A stretch of DNA of 64,000 bases from Flavobacterium frigoris (GTDB lineage Bacteria; Bacteroidota; Bacteroidia; Flavobacteriales; Flavobacteriaceae): NCBI RefSeq assembly GCF_900111075.1, contig NZ_FOFZ01000005.1, positions 124,001-188,000 of the forward strand, in the 5' to 3' direction. The notes below the pieces were generated by a model. It was not told the origin of the DNA. It saw nothing but the letters and a program-made list of their open reading frames with translations, and ran no database searches. Shown here one piece after another: positions 9,180 to 17,167 of this stretch. Position numbers and translations under genes: made by a program. Every line of letters starts with the position of its first letter. Within the stretch, counting starts at the first letter, position 1.

Positions 9180-9267
9180 GACCCGCTAATGTATTATATT
9201 ACAAAAAATAGATCTCCATTACCGCTTGTGGAAACCATTAAAAATTAAAAAATATAATTAATTTTCT

Positions 9268-10491
9268 ATGACAGTTATAATTTCACTTTGTCTACTGTTG
9301 CTTATTGCATACTTATTTGACCTTACGGCATCAAGGACAAAAATACCTTCAGTTATACTATTATTACTTTTAGGATGGATCGTTAGAGAAGTAACCTATT
9401 TATTTGATATAAATCTACCAGATCTTTCCCCTACTTTGCCTGTATTAGGTACAATTGGACTTATTCTTATTGTATTGGAAGGATCGTTAGAGCTCGAACT
9501 CAACAAATCTAAAGTTGGACTGATAAGAAAATCATCTATTGGCGCTTTCCTTCCTTTGATTGTTTTAGCGTTTTCCCTTGCTTATTTATTGCATTACTAT
9601 GGAGGCTATTCCTTTAGATCTAGTCTTATAAATGCGATTCCCTTTTGTGTAATTAGCAGCGCCATTGCGATTCCAAGCGTAAGAAACTTGACTTCGAGTC
9701 AAAAAGAATTCATTATTTATGAAAGTAGTTTATCTGATATTTTTGGAGTGGTTTTCTTTAATTTCATTGCCTATAACACTAGCTTCGGACTAGAAACATT
9801 TGGATACTTTTGCTTAGAGATATTAATTATAATTGCAATCTCTTTTGTAGCAACGATATTATTGTCCTTTCTTCTAAATAAAATTGAACACCATATTAAG
9901 TTTGTGCCAATTGTGCTGCTAATTATATTGATATATGAAATATCAAAAATATTCCATTTACCGGCACTTATTTTCATCCTAGTTTTTGGATTGTCGATTG
10001 GTAATTTAGATGAATTAAGACATTATAAATGGACACAGCAATTTAGACTTGATTTGTTGAACAAGGAGGTTGTTAAATTTAAAGAATTAATAATTGAGGC
10101 TACCTTCTTGGTTAGAGCGCTATTCTTTCTATTATTTGGCTATTTAATCAAAACGGCTGAAATTATAAATCCAGATACGATTATTTGGGCTGTAGGAATT
10201 GTGGCAATTCTATTTCTTTTGCGTTTCGTTCAGCTAAAAATTTCTAGAATGCCTTTGTTTCCTTTGCTTTTTGTAGCGCCTAGAGGACTTATTACCATCT
10301 TACTATTCCTAGGTATCGCTCCTGAGCATTCGATATTGTTAGTTAACAAATCATTAATTATTCAAGTGATCCTGATGACTGCGATTATTATGATGCTGGG
10401 TTTAATGATAACAGCTAAAAAGAAAAAAACAATTCTGGAAGAAAAAAGGAAAGAAAAAGAAGCAGTCCTCGATGAAAATATAACAGTTTAA
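9268..10491 (+). CDS. Cation:proton antiporter (CPA family, Na+/H+ exchanger-like)
   Basis: The 407-residue protein is strongly hydrophobic, with about 12 membrane segments and a short charged tail (KKKKTILEEKRKEKEA). It has features of monovalent cation:proton antiporters: the early LLLLGWIVREVTYLF, the GTIGLILIVLEGSLELEL segment and the PRGLITILLFLGI segment late in the protein. There is no TrkA-N or RCK domain, so it is shorter than KefB-type exchangers. It would exchange Na+ or K+ for protons across the inner membrane. It is separated from the upstream genes by an AT-rich spacer with a perfect inverted repeat, so it may be independently transcribed. Confidence 0.85.
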   Translation: MTVIISLCLLLLIAYLFDLTASRTKIPSVILLLLLGWIVREVTYLFDINLPDLSPTLPVLGTIGLILIVLEGSLELELNKSKVGLIRKSSIGAFLPLIVLAFSLAYLLHYYGGYSFRSSLINAIPFCVISSAIAIPSVRNLTSSQKEFIIYESSLSDIFGVVFFNFIAYNTSFGLETFGYFCLEILIIIAISFVATILLSFLLNKIEHHIKFVPIVLLIILIYEISKIFHLPALIFILVFGLSIGNLDELRHYKWTQQFRLDLLNKEVVKFKELIIEATFLVRALFFLLFGYLIKTAEIINPDTIIWAVGIVAILFLLRFVQLKISRMPLFPLLFVAPRGLITILLFLGIAPEHSILLVNKSLIIQVILMTAIIMMLGLMITAKKKKTILEEKRKEKEAVLDENITV

Positions 10492-10492
10492 A

Positions 10493-10560
10493 AAAATCCG
10501 TCTTGTAAACTTACCCAAACAGTATCTAACTTTTTTGAGGCAGTTTACAAGAAGGATTTT
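10493..10560. terminator. Long inverted repeat between convergent genes
   Basis: AAATCC.TCTTGTAAAC at the left pairs with GTTTACAAGA.GGATTT at the right, about 17 bp with one mismatch, around a loop of about 32 nt. It fills the space between the stop of the antiporter gene and the stop of the cysteine desulfurase gene, so a bidirectional terminator is the likely role. The loop is longer than in a standard intrinsic terminator. Confidence 0.6.
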
Positions 10561-10565
10561 GTCAT

Positions 10566-11690
10566 TTAAATACTTTTTAAAGCATCTATAAATAAATCTA
10601 TGTCCTCTTTCGAATTGTAATGACTGAATGAAATGCGTAAGCTTGGTTTTCTTAAATCTTCATCCGAAAGCATTTCAGCTAATACATGTGATGCTCTGAT
10701 GCTCCCGCTCTGACAAGCACTTCCTCTGGATACCGCAACCCCTTTCATGTCTAAATGAAATAAAATCATAGCAGTTTTGTCCTTAGGAAAAGGCAACAAA
10801 ACGTTCAACATATTGTAAAAACCATCTTGACTTCCATTCACCATAAAACCAGGAAAATCAATTTCAAGTCGTTCCATCAAATACTTTTTCAATTCGAAAA
10901 TCTGAGTTCTTTCGGCATCTAAATTAGCATAGGAAAGTTCCAAAGCCTTTGCCATTCCTGCAATTTGGTGTACTGCTTCCGTTCCGGCTCGCAATCCCTT
11001 TTCTTGCTCTCCTCCATAAAACAAAGGCTGCAATCCTGAATTTTTTCGCACAAATGCAAATCCAACCCCTTTAGGGCCGTGGAATTTATGGGCACTGGCT
11101 ACCAAAAAATCAATGGGTAGTTCCTGTAAATCAATTTCTTTCTTTCCAATGGACTGAACTGTATCAGAATGCAATAGCGCATTGTATTGTTTGCATATTG
11201 GTGCAACTCTATTCAAGTCTAAAACAGTTCCAATTTCGTTATTAACATGCATTAAACTCACTAAAGTTTTATGATTCTGTGCTAATAATTCCACTAAATC
11301 TGTGATGTCTATTTCTCCATTTGGCTTGACTGTAACATAGTCTACCTGAATATCAAACTCTTTTTGCAATTCTTGCACGGTATATAAAACGGCATGATGC
11401 TCAATTTTACTAGTGATGATGCGTTTTACTTTCAAATCTGCTACAGCAGAGCGAAGGATCCAATTATTGGCTTCCGTTCCACAGGACGTAAAAATAATTT
11501 CTTGTGCAGCAGCATTCAACTGCTTGGCTATTGATTTCCTAGAAAGTTCTAAAACACTTTTAGCATTTCGCCCAAAACTGTGCGTTGACGAAGGGTTCCC
11601 AAAATCTTCTACCATTACTTTTGTCATTTCTTGAATAACTTCAGGTCTTATGGCTGTCGTTGATGCGTTATCGAGGTATATTTTTTTCAT
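10566..11690 (-). CDS. Cysteine desulfurase (NifS/IscS-like)
   Basis: The start is set at the internal Met of MKKIYLDNASTT, giving 374 residues, because family members begin here and a -7 box lies directly upstream. This PLP enzyme removes sulfur from cysteine for Fe-S clusters and thiolated cofactors. Visible features are the LDNASTT start, the SAHKFHGPKG segment with the PLP lysine, and the catalytic-cysteine loop RGSACQSGSIRASHVL. No iscU or sufE neighbour is present. It is divergent from a lipoprotein gene, and the two share a compact promoter region containing two direct repeats. Confidence 0.92.
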   Translation of the reverse strand: MKKIYLDNASTTAIRPEVIQEMTKVMVEDFGNPSSTHSFGRNAKSVLELSRKSIAKQLNAAAQEIIFTSCGTEANNWILRSAVADLKVKRIITSKIEHHAVLYTVQELQKEFDIQVDYVTVKPNGEIDITDLVELLAQNHKTLVSLMHVNNEIGTVLDLNRVAPICKQYNALLHSDTVQSIGKKEIDLQELPIDFLVASAHKFHGPKGVGFAFVRKNSGLQPLFYGGEQEKGLRAGTEAVHQIAGMAKALELSYANLDAERTQIFELKKYLMERLEIDFPGFMVNGSQDGFYNMLNVLLPFPKDKTAMILFHLDMKGVAVSRGSACQSGSIRASHVLAEMLSDEDLRKPSLRISFSHYNSKEDIDLFIDALKSI

Positions 11691-11695
11691 TACTG

Positions 11696-11759
11696 CAAAG
11701 TTATGAAATATCAATTGTGTATTGTTCAATATCAATTGTCATTTTTTTAGCTATTTTTG
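11696..11759. promoter_or_regulatory. Divergent promoter region with two 11-bp direct repeats
   Basis: On the minus strand, TAACTTTG (11696-11703) with TTG 23 bp upstream (11727-11729) forms a promoter for the cysteine desulfurase. On the plus strand, TATTTTTG (11752-11759) lies 17 bp before the lipoprotein start. ATATCAATTGT occurs twice, at 11708-11718 and 11729-11739, exactly 21 bp apart. That is two helical turns and would suit a dimeric regulator. Confidence 0.55.
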
Positions 11760-11776
11760 TAAAAATATATTTTACG

Positions 11777-12739
11777 ATGAAAAGAGTTTTAAGCCTATTG
11801 GTTTTTGTTTTGGTATTAAATGGTTGTGATGATGGTAATTTAATTCAAGAAGACATTAACTTCGAAAATATAACAACTCAAAGTTGTACTACAAATGACA
11901 TTATTTTCAAAATAAAAGAAAAAGAAGCTTTGCTACTTGAAATTCCGGCAACTTCTTTTGTAAACGAACCTTCAGTAGTAGGAATACCAACCACAATAGA
12001 TATCAGTAGTAGTAACCGCGTGGTGTATCGCTTTTATAACGGTGTGGTAGCAAATAACAACATCTGTGAAACTATAGCTCCTGCAATACCCATCGTAACC
12101 GATCAATGGACTGCAACAGCAGGAAAAATACAAATATTTACAACAGCGATAAAAACATTAAACACGACGGAGAACAGTACCCGAATTACGGGATACAATC
12201 ATAACATCGTTTTTAAAAACATCACTTTTGCAAAAAGCAACGGAACGCAAGTTTATGAAACTTTCCCTTTTGGAGATTATGTAACAACTTCTAACTCTTT
12301 GCCTTTTCTTTTTGACAAAACAGTAGAAAAATGCAGCTCCTCTAATTTGATTTATAATCATACCAGCAGTGAAGCGTTAACTTTAAATATCGACCCAAGT
12401 TTGATTGCTAATGTAGCTACCCCTTTAAACAGCCCAAGAACTGGAGTCATAGGTACGACCTCAAACCAACTTACTTATCGATTATTTACAGGAGTTCCCC
12501 TGACAGGCGATTATTTTTGCGGGACAACAATACCTGCCACACCCACAATAAACCAACAATGGGACGCCGTAAGTGGTGTAAATGGTGTCAGCGGTATTAT
12601 CGAAGTAACGACAACTACAAATGGACCCAATGCTTTCAAGCACACAATTGTGCTTAAAAAAGTAACATTAAAGAAAGGAAATAGCGATTTTTTATTGGGT
12701 GATAATTTTATCTACGGTGATTTGTTGACGACTAATTAA
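11777..12739 (+). CDS. Lipoprotein with two tandem copies of one domain
   Basis: The start is placed at MKRVLSLLVFVLVLNGCDD, which gives a lipoprotein signal peptide with lipobox LNGC and 320 residues; an upstream start would read through the promoter. After a short linker the protein contains two related halves. Each begins with a Cys-containing motif (SCTTNDIIFKI and KCSSSNLIYNH) and continues through a YRF.NGV/YRLFTGV strand. Each then has an IC../FCG..IPATP motif and closes with NHNIVFKNITF/KHTIVLKKVTL followed by FGDYVTT/YGDLLTT. Conserved cysteines may pair within each half. It is probably surface- or periplasm-exposed. I do not recognise a named family. Confidence 0.75.
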   Translation: MKRVLSLLVFVLVLNGCDDGNLIQEDINFENITTQSCTTNDIIFKIKEKEALLLEIPATSFVNEPSVVGIPTTIDISSSNRVVYRFYNGVVANNNICETIAPAIPIVTDQWTATAGKIQIFTTAIKTLNTTENSTRITGYNHNIVFKNITFAKSNGTQVYETFPFGDYVTTSNSLPFLFDKTVEKCSSSNLIYNHTSSEALTLNIDPSLIANVATPLNSPRTGVIGTTSNQLTYRLFTGVPLTGDYFCGTTIPATPTINQQWDAVSGVNGVSGIIEVTTTTNGPNAFKHTIVLKKVTLKKGNSDFLLGDNFIYGDLLTTN

Positions 12740-12770
12740 GACACAGATATTAGTAAAAAATAAGCACAAA

Positions 12771-12808
12771 AAAAGTCCCGTTTGAAATCACAAACGGGAC
12801 TTTTTTTT
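12771..12808. terminator. Bidirectional intrinsic terminator
   Basis: GTCCCGTTTG (12775-12784) pairs perfectly with CAAACGGGAC (12791-12800) around a 6-nt loop, flanked by an A-run on the left and a T-run on the right. It therefore serves both the lipoprotein gene and the convergent Smr gene. Confidence 0.93.
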
Positions 12809-12824
12809 ATGAATTTAACGTGCT

Positions 12825-13376
12825 TTATTTACTATTTTGTTTAATAAAAACTTCAGTAGCACCTTGACCATATTTTTGATAATTACCTTCCTGAAAAGCA
12901 ATGTTGTCATAGCGACCTAATAAAAAATCCAACTCTGCTTTTAACACTCCTTCGCCAACACCATGAATAAAAACAATCTTTGGAATTCGGTTGCGAATCG
13001 CAAATTCGATATGACGTTTGGCTGTTTCAGATTGCAAAGTAAGAATGTCATAATTTGACATGCCTTGTTTATTGGGCACCAATTTTTCGATATGTAAATC
13101 GAATTCTGGTGCTGATCTCTCGTGCTTGTCTTTGCGTTCTTTTACAAAACTCCTCGGTTTTGGGATTGCTTTTTCTTTTTCTACCTCATCTCTATTAACC
13201 CTTCTAATAGAATCCATTAAGTTACTGGTATCGTTCGTCTTAAGCAATTCGTTGACAAAAAATGTCATCATGAATCCATCCTCTGTTTCTATTGTAACTT
13301 CTTTATCTTTGACAGATACTACCACTCCATTTATAGCTTCGTCCAGCACTGAAACTTTGTCTCCTTTATTAAACAT
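12825..13376 (-). CDS. Smr-domain protein (MutS2-like C-terminal nuclease domain)
   Basis: The start is set at MFNKGDKVSVLDE (183 residues); a longer frame adds only a lysine-rich run that overlaps the upstream gene. The N-terminal 60 residues form a small beta domain (GDKVSVLDEAINGVVVSVKDKEVTIETEDG). A charged linker follows, and the C-terminal half is an Smr domain beginning EFDLHIEKL and containing the motif IVFIHGVGEGVLKAEL, where HGxG is the hallmark loop. Smr domains are associated with nicking or RNA endonuclease activity, for example in ribosome rescue. It overlaps the preceding small membrane-protein gene by 8 bp, so the two are co-transcribed. Confidence 0.88.
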   Translation of the reverse strand: MFNKGDKVSVLDEAINGVVVSVKDKEVTIETEDGFMMTFFVNELLKTNDTSNLMDSIRRVNRDEVEKEKAIPKPRSFVKERKDKHERSAPEFDLHIEKLVPNKQGMSNYDILTLQSETAKRHIEFAIRNRIPKIVFIHGVGEGVLKAELDFLLGRYDNIAFQEGNYQKYGQGATEVFIKQNSK

Positions 13377-13560
13377 CTTTTTCTTCTTTATCTTGATTAT
13401 CTTGATTTTTACTCGGCGTTTTAGCACTCAACTGCATCATGCCAAACATAAAAAGAGCAATTGCAATTACAGTTATATACACATTTTTTTCGGCACTTAC
13501 CTGTTCAAAGAAAGCAACAAGTATTGCCACAATCATCATTGGAATTATTAATTTTTTCAT
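13369..13560 (-). CDS. Small membrane protein, two predicted membrane segments
   Basis: The 63-residue protein has two hydrophobic stretches (LIIPMMIVAILVAFFEQV and VYITVIAIALFMFGMMQL) and a charged, Lys/Asp/Glu-rich tail. It overlaps the start of the Smr-domain gene by 8 bp, so translation is probably coupled. No named family is recognised. Its link with an Smr protein is positional only. The good ATG, the overlap and the membrane profile argue that it is a real gene. Confidence 0.65.
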   Translation of the reverse strand: MKKLIIPMMIVAILVAFFEQVSAEKNVYITVIAIALFMFGMMQLSAKTPSKNQDNQDKEEKDV

Positions 13561-13662
13561 TTCTTTACCTATCAGATTCCAAATGTAATAAATTTAAAAT
13601 TGGCTCCCTTTTTTATTAAATGCTTTACTGAAATTTTGTAAATTGTAAAAAAAATAAAACCA

Positions 13663-13941
13663 TTGGATTTAGAAAAATATATGATTCCTTGTTTAAGTAA
13701 AACACTCTTCGGAGTGGAGTGTTTGGGCTGTGGTTTTCAGCGGTCATTCCTATTGCTTTTAAAAGGGGATTTTAACGGTTCTTTCCAAATGTATCCTGCC
13801 CTATTTACCTCCCTCTTATTTTTAAGCCTTCTTGGTTTTCATTTAATTTATAAAGGAGTTGTCTCTCAAAAATTTATTCTGGTTGTAGCGCTTATTAATG
13901 TACTTTTTATGATTGCTGGTTACTTCTACAAACACTTTTAA
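13663..13941 (+). CDS. DUF2752 family membrane protein, TTG start
   Basis: The protein has the DUF2752 hallmark CLSKTLFGVECLGCGFQRSFLLLLKGDF followed by MYPALF, where the C-x-G-C-G-x-Q-R motif is diagnostic, then two C-terminal membrane segments. It is 92 residues if translation begins at TTG 13663 (LEKYMIPCL). The ATG at 13681 would give 86 residues starting MIPCL and cannot be excluded. The TTG version keeps a few residues before MIPC, as expected for the family. Function is unknown; the cysteines suggest metal or redox binding. Confidence 0.78.
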   Translation: MDLEKYMIPCLSKTLFGVECLGCGFQRSFLLLLKGDFNGSFQMYPALFTSLLFLSLLGFHLIYKGVVSQKFILVVALINVLFMIAGYFYKHF

Positions 13942-13971
13942 ATCGCTTCGATTTTTCACATTTCAACTCAT

Positions 13972-14673
13972 CTATTTGTTGATGCTGCTCAAAATATCAT
14001 TCATTATTTCAATTTGTATTTTTTGAATTTCTATTAATTGTTCTTGTTGATGTCTAACTAAATGGTCCAGTTTTTCATGAAGCATTCTAATTTCAAGTTC
14101 TGATTTTAAGTTGATCATATAATCCCTTCTGGCTCTGTCACGGTCTTTTTCTTCTTGGCGGTTTTGGCTCATCATAATAACTGGAGCTTGCAATGCTGCA
14201 ATACAAGATAAAATTAAATTCAATAAAATAAAGGGATAAGGATCAAATCCTTTATTGTAAAGAATATATATATTTGCTGAAATCCAAAGTAGAATAAAAA
14301 TCCCAAACAGAACTATAAACTTCCAACTCCCTCCAAAATTAGCCACTTTATCTGCTATAATCTGTCCAAAAGTTCGGGGTTCTACTTTTTCTTCAATTGT
14401 GCTAACTAAAGAATCATATTCTTTTAATTCATCGTTAACTTTATTTTCAATATTCGAAAGCACCCCTATTTCATTCAATAAATAGCTTGAAATGTATTTT
14501 TGCCTATATAAATTTAGTTCTGAAACGGATAGTGATTGCTCCTTCGAAAAATTCGGAAAATCATTCTGCATCAATGCTAAAATTGGATTTCGAATTGTTT
14601 TTCCAGAGATCTTATCCATCAAAGGGAATTCCTTGTTTGAAAGATCACTCTTAAAAGTGGGGACAATAGCCAT
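13972..14673 (-). CDS. DUF1003 family membrane protein
   Basis: The 233-residue protein has an N-terminal soluble region of about 105 residues and the DUF1003 core. The core starts at FGQIIADKVANFGGSWKFIVLFGIFILLWISANI, continues through PYPFILLNLILSCIAALQAPVIMMSQNRQ, and is followed by DRARRDYMINLKSELEI. A C-terminal amphipathic helix rich in Gln/Glu (LHEKLDHLVRHQQEQLIEIQKIQ) is probably a coiled coil. Two membrane helices are predicted. The molecular function of DUF1003 is not established. The N-terminal part contains CRP-like FPLMDKISG features seen in some relatives. Confidence 0.85.
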   Translation of the reverse strand: MAIVPTFKSDLSNKEFPLMDKISGKTIRNPILALMQNDFPNFSKEQSLSVSELNLYRQKYISSYLLNEIGVLSNIENKVNDELKEYDSLVSTIEEKVEPRTFGQIIADKVANFGGSWKFIVLFGIFILLWISANIYILYNKGFDPYPFILLNLILSCIAALQAPVIMMSQNRQEEKDRDRARRDYMINLKSELEIRMLHEKLDHLVRHQQEQLIEIQKIQIEIMNDILSSINK

Positions 14674-14815
14674 CTGTATCGTTTTTACTATGCTAATTTA
14701 CGGATTTAAAAAACTCTTTTATGAAAATAATGAACTCTGAACCCATTTAAATTTAAATCGGTACTCTTCAACTCAGACTATGGCAGTTCTTAGAGTTTAA
14801 TTGAAAATAGTTCAA

Positions 14816-14823
14816 TATATTTG
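14816..14823 (+). promoter_or_regulatory. -7 promoter box for the cysteine biosynthesis operon
   Basis: TATATTTG fits TAnnTTTG. It would start a transcript near 14830, leaving a leader of about 130 nt before cysE that contains the short ORF at 14867. The -33 region is weak. Confidence 0.45.
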
Positions 14824-14866
14824 TTTCGTCTTATTTATTGAGACCAAAAACAAAATAATAAGCAAC

Positions 14867-14926
14867 ATGCACCTCCAATTTCAACAGGGAATTATTGTTG
14901 CTGTTTCTAATTACTGCGTACTTTAA
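14867..14926 (+). CDS. Candidate 19-residue Cys-containing leader peptide upstream of cysE
   Basis: An ATG-to-TAA ORF encodes MHLQFQQGIIVAVSNYCVL. It lies between the likely promoter and the cysE start, 32 bp before it, and has a single Cys two codons before the last residue. The RNA around it can fold in two exclusive ways: AGCAACA (14861-14867) with TGTTGCT (14896-14902), which covers the leader start, or AACAG (14883-14887) with CTGTT (14901-14905). Ribosome position on the Cys codon could shift this balance. No U-tract terminator is present, so translational control is more likely than attenuation. The regulatory function is inference. Confidence 0.4.
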   Translation: MHLQFQQGIIVAVSNYCVL

Positions 14927-14958
14927 GCCTTTTCTATTAATCATTCAATCCCATAATC

Positions 14959-15750
14959 ATGACAAAAGATCTGATTATTAAAAATATAATCTCTTTAAAG
15001 GGGCAATCCTCCATTAATTACGGAATCAAAACAAAAATAGAAGATTTTACTGAAAAATTATTCTATACTTTATTTGATGCCAATGCGCCGTTGAGCGAAA
15101 GTATTGACGAACTTCAAGTTCTTTTCAAAGAAATTTCTGTAATTGCCTGCAAAAAGCCGACAGGAATCTGTGATTCTATTTGGGAACACTATTTAGAAAA
15201 ACTGCCTTCCGTTCTTGAAAAATTAAATCAAGATGCTAATTATTTTTTGGAAAATGATCCTGCTTCTAATAGTATCGAGGAAGTATATCTTGGCTATCCT
15301 GGATTTTATGCTATTGCCATCTATAGACTGAGCCACGAGCTCTATCTTTTAGACCTACTTCTCTTTTCCAGATTGATGAGCGAATACGCACATCGAATCA
15401 CTGGAACGGACATCCATGCCGGTGCCAAAATAGATTCCCCCATTTTTATAGATCATGCTACTGGTATCGTAATTGGAGAAACTACAGTCATTGAAAAATC
15501 TGTGAAAATATACCAAGGGGTAACCTTAGGAGCGCTCAGCGTTAGTAAAGAAATGAAAAATGCAAAAAGACATCCCACAGTGGAGCAAAACGTATGTATT
15601 TATGCTAATGCAACCATTTTAGGAGGAAATACTGTAATCGGTAAAAATAGTATCATTGGTGGAAACTCTTGGATTACTAAATCCATTCCAGAAAATTCAC
15701 TAGTGACCAACACTACAACCACAGAAGTAAAAATAAAAGAACTAAGATAG
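14959..15750 (+). CDS. cysE: Serine O-acetyltransferase (CysE/EpsC type)
   Basis: The 263-residue enzyme transfers acetyl from acetyl-CoA to serine to make O-acetylserine, the first step of cysteine synthesis. The N-terminal half is helical. The C-terminal half is a left-handed beta helix of hexapeptide repeats with the active-site segment GTDIHAGAKIDSPIFIDHATGIVIGETTVI and the coenzyme-A-side loop VTLGALSVSK. The EpsC-type gap (long N-terminal domain, SHELYLL segment) is present. It is 1 bp from cysM, which performs the next step, so the two form an operon with a GNAT gene. Confidence 0.93.
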   Translation: MTKDLIIKNIISLKGQSSINYGIKTKIEDFTEKLFYTLFDANAPLSESIDELQVLFKEISVIACKKPTGICDSIWEHYLEKLPSVLEKLNQDANYFLENDPASNSIEEVYLGYPGFYAIAIYRLSHELYLLDLLLFSRLMSEYAHRITGTDIHAGAKIDSPIFIDHATGIVIGETTVIEKSVKIYQGVTLGALSVSKEMKNAKRHPTVEQNVCIYANATILGGNTVIGKNSIIGGNSWITKSIPENSLVTNTTTTEVKIKELR

Positions 15751-15751
15751 C

Positions 15752-16639
15752 ATGGAACCTAAAAAATTATTAGACCTAATTGGGAATACCCCCTTGGTAG
15801 AAAGCGTCAATTTGATTAAAAATAAGAATGTAAAATTATTGTTGAAGCTCGAAGGAAACAATCCTGGAGGTTCTGTAAAAGATCGTGCTGCCTATAATAT
15901 GATTGTATCCGCTTTAGAAAGAGGCGACATCAAAAAAGGAGATAAATTGATTGAAGCCACTAGTGGAAATACGGGAATTGCATTGGCTATGATTGCCCAA
16001 TTGTTGAATATAGAAATCGAACTTGTATTACCCGAAGATTCAACCAAGGAACGCACCCAAACCATGCGCGCTTATGGTGCGACGGTAATCCTAACTTCTG
16101 CAAAAGAAGGAATATTAGGCTCCAGAGATTATGCAGACAAAAAAGTGGCTGAAGGTGGTTATATCATGCTTAATCAGTTTGCCAATGACGATAACTGGAA
16201 AGCCCACTATAAAACGACTGGTCCAGAGATCTGGAATGACACGCATGGCACCGTAACTCATTTTGTTGCTGCCATGGGGACTACAGGGACCATTATGGGA
16301 ACGTCTACCTACTTAAAAGAACAAAATTCAAATGTACAAATAGTTGGTGCACAACCGAGTGATGGCTCTCAAATTCCAGGTATTCGAAAATGGCCTCAGG
16401 AATATTTACCTAAAATATTTGATTCCTCAAAAGTAGACCGCATTATGGAAGTAAGCGAAACTGAAGCGCGGGCAATGACAAAACGGCTTGCACTTGAAGA
16501 AGGTATTTTTGCAGGAATGAGCAGCGGTGGTTCTGTGGCAGCGGCCTTAAAAATAGCCGAAGAATTAGAATCGGGTGTAATCGTAGCTATAATCTGTGAC
16601 CGAGGAGACCGCTATTTGTCCTCTGATTTATTTGATTAA
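15752..16639 (+). CDS. cysM: Cysteine synthase B (O-acetylserine sulfhydrylase)
   Basis: The 295-residue PLP enzyme converts O-acetylserine and sulfide or thiosulfate to cysteine. The PLP lysine is K43 in PGGSVKDRAAYNM, the asparagine/serine loop is EATSGNTGIALAM, and the phosphate-binding glycine loop is MGTTGTIMGTSTYL. The short length and the C-terminal SSGGSVAAAL fit CysM more than CysK. It begins 1 bp after cysE and is followed 4 bp later by a GNAT acetyltransferase, so the three genes form one unit. Confidence 0.92.
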   Translation: MEPKKLLDLIGNTPLVESVNLIKNKNVKLLLKLEGNNPGGSVKDRAAYNMIVSALERGDIKKGDKLIEATSGNTGIALAMIAQLLNIEIELVLPEDSTKERTQTMRAYGATVILTSAKEGILGSRDYADKKVAEGGYIMLNQFANDDNWKAHYKTTGPEIWNDTHGTVTHFVAAMGTTGTIMGTSTYLKEQNSNVQIVGAQPSDGSQIPGIRKWPQEYLPKIFDSSKVDRIMEVSETEARAMTKRLALEEGIFAGMSSGGSVAAALKIAEELESGVIVAIICDRGDRYLSSDLFD

Positions 16640-16643
16640 ATAA

Positions 16644-17096
16644 ATGATAACAATTTTAAGAACAAACCCAGATAATATTGATTTCATCCAATTAATTGCG
16701 CTGCTTGACAAAGACATCCAGATTCGGGATGGCGAAGAACATATCTTTTATGCCCAATTCAATAAAACTGACAGTATAAAACATGTTGTGGTTGCCTATG
16801 ATGGCAATATAGCGGTAGGCTGTGGAGCTTTTAAAGTATATCAAGGTGAAACTGCCGAAATAAAAAGAATGTTTGTTAATCCTGAGAACCGCGGTAAAAA
16901 CATTGCTTCTAAAATATTAGGCGCCTTAGAATTTTGGGCTAAAGAATTGTCGTTTACCAGTTGTATTCTAGAAACTGGCAGAAGATATCCTGAAGCGATT
17001 GCGCTTTACAAAAAGAATGGATATTCTGTCACAACTAATTATGGTCAATATGAAGGAATAGACGATAGTGTTTGTTTTAGCAAATCACTATCATAA
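16644..17096 (+). CDS. GNAT family N-acetyltransferase
   Basis: The 150-residue protein has the GNAT acetyl-CoA site: VAVGCGAFKVYQGETAEIKRMFVNPENRGKNIASKIL (motif A, with RGKNIA as the pyrophosphate loop) and TGRRYPEAIALYKKNGY (motif B). The family acetylates small amines or protein N-termini, and the substrate here is unknown. It is the last gene of the cysE-cysM unit, 4 bp after cysM, so a role in cysteine or thiol metabolism is possible but only positional. A strong terminator follows. Confidence 0.88.
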   Translation: MITILRTNPDNIDFIQLIALLDKDIQIRDGEEHIFYAQFNKTDSIKHVVVAYDGNIAVGCGAFKVYQGETAEIKRMFVNPENRGKNIASKILGALEFWAKELSFTSCILETGRRYPEAIALYKKNGYSVTTNYGQYEGIDDSVCFSKSLS

Positions 17097-17111
17097 AAGT
17101 TTTTTTACAAC

Positions 17112-17147
17112 AAAAAAGTCTCCATTTTACTCTTTGGAGACTTTTTT
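17112..17147. terminator. Bidirectional intrinsic terminator
   Basis: A 13-bp stem (A-run plus GTCTCCA at 17112-17124 with TGGAGAC plus T-run at 17135-17147) encloses a 10-nt loop. It ends the cysteine operon and the convergent OsmC gene. Confidence 0.92.
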
Positions 17148-17167
17148 ATATAATTTAAAATGCTATT

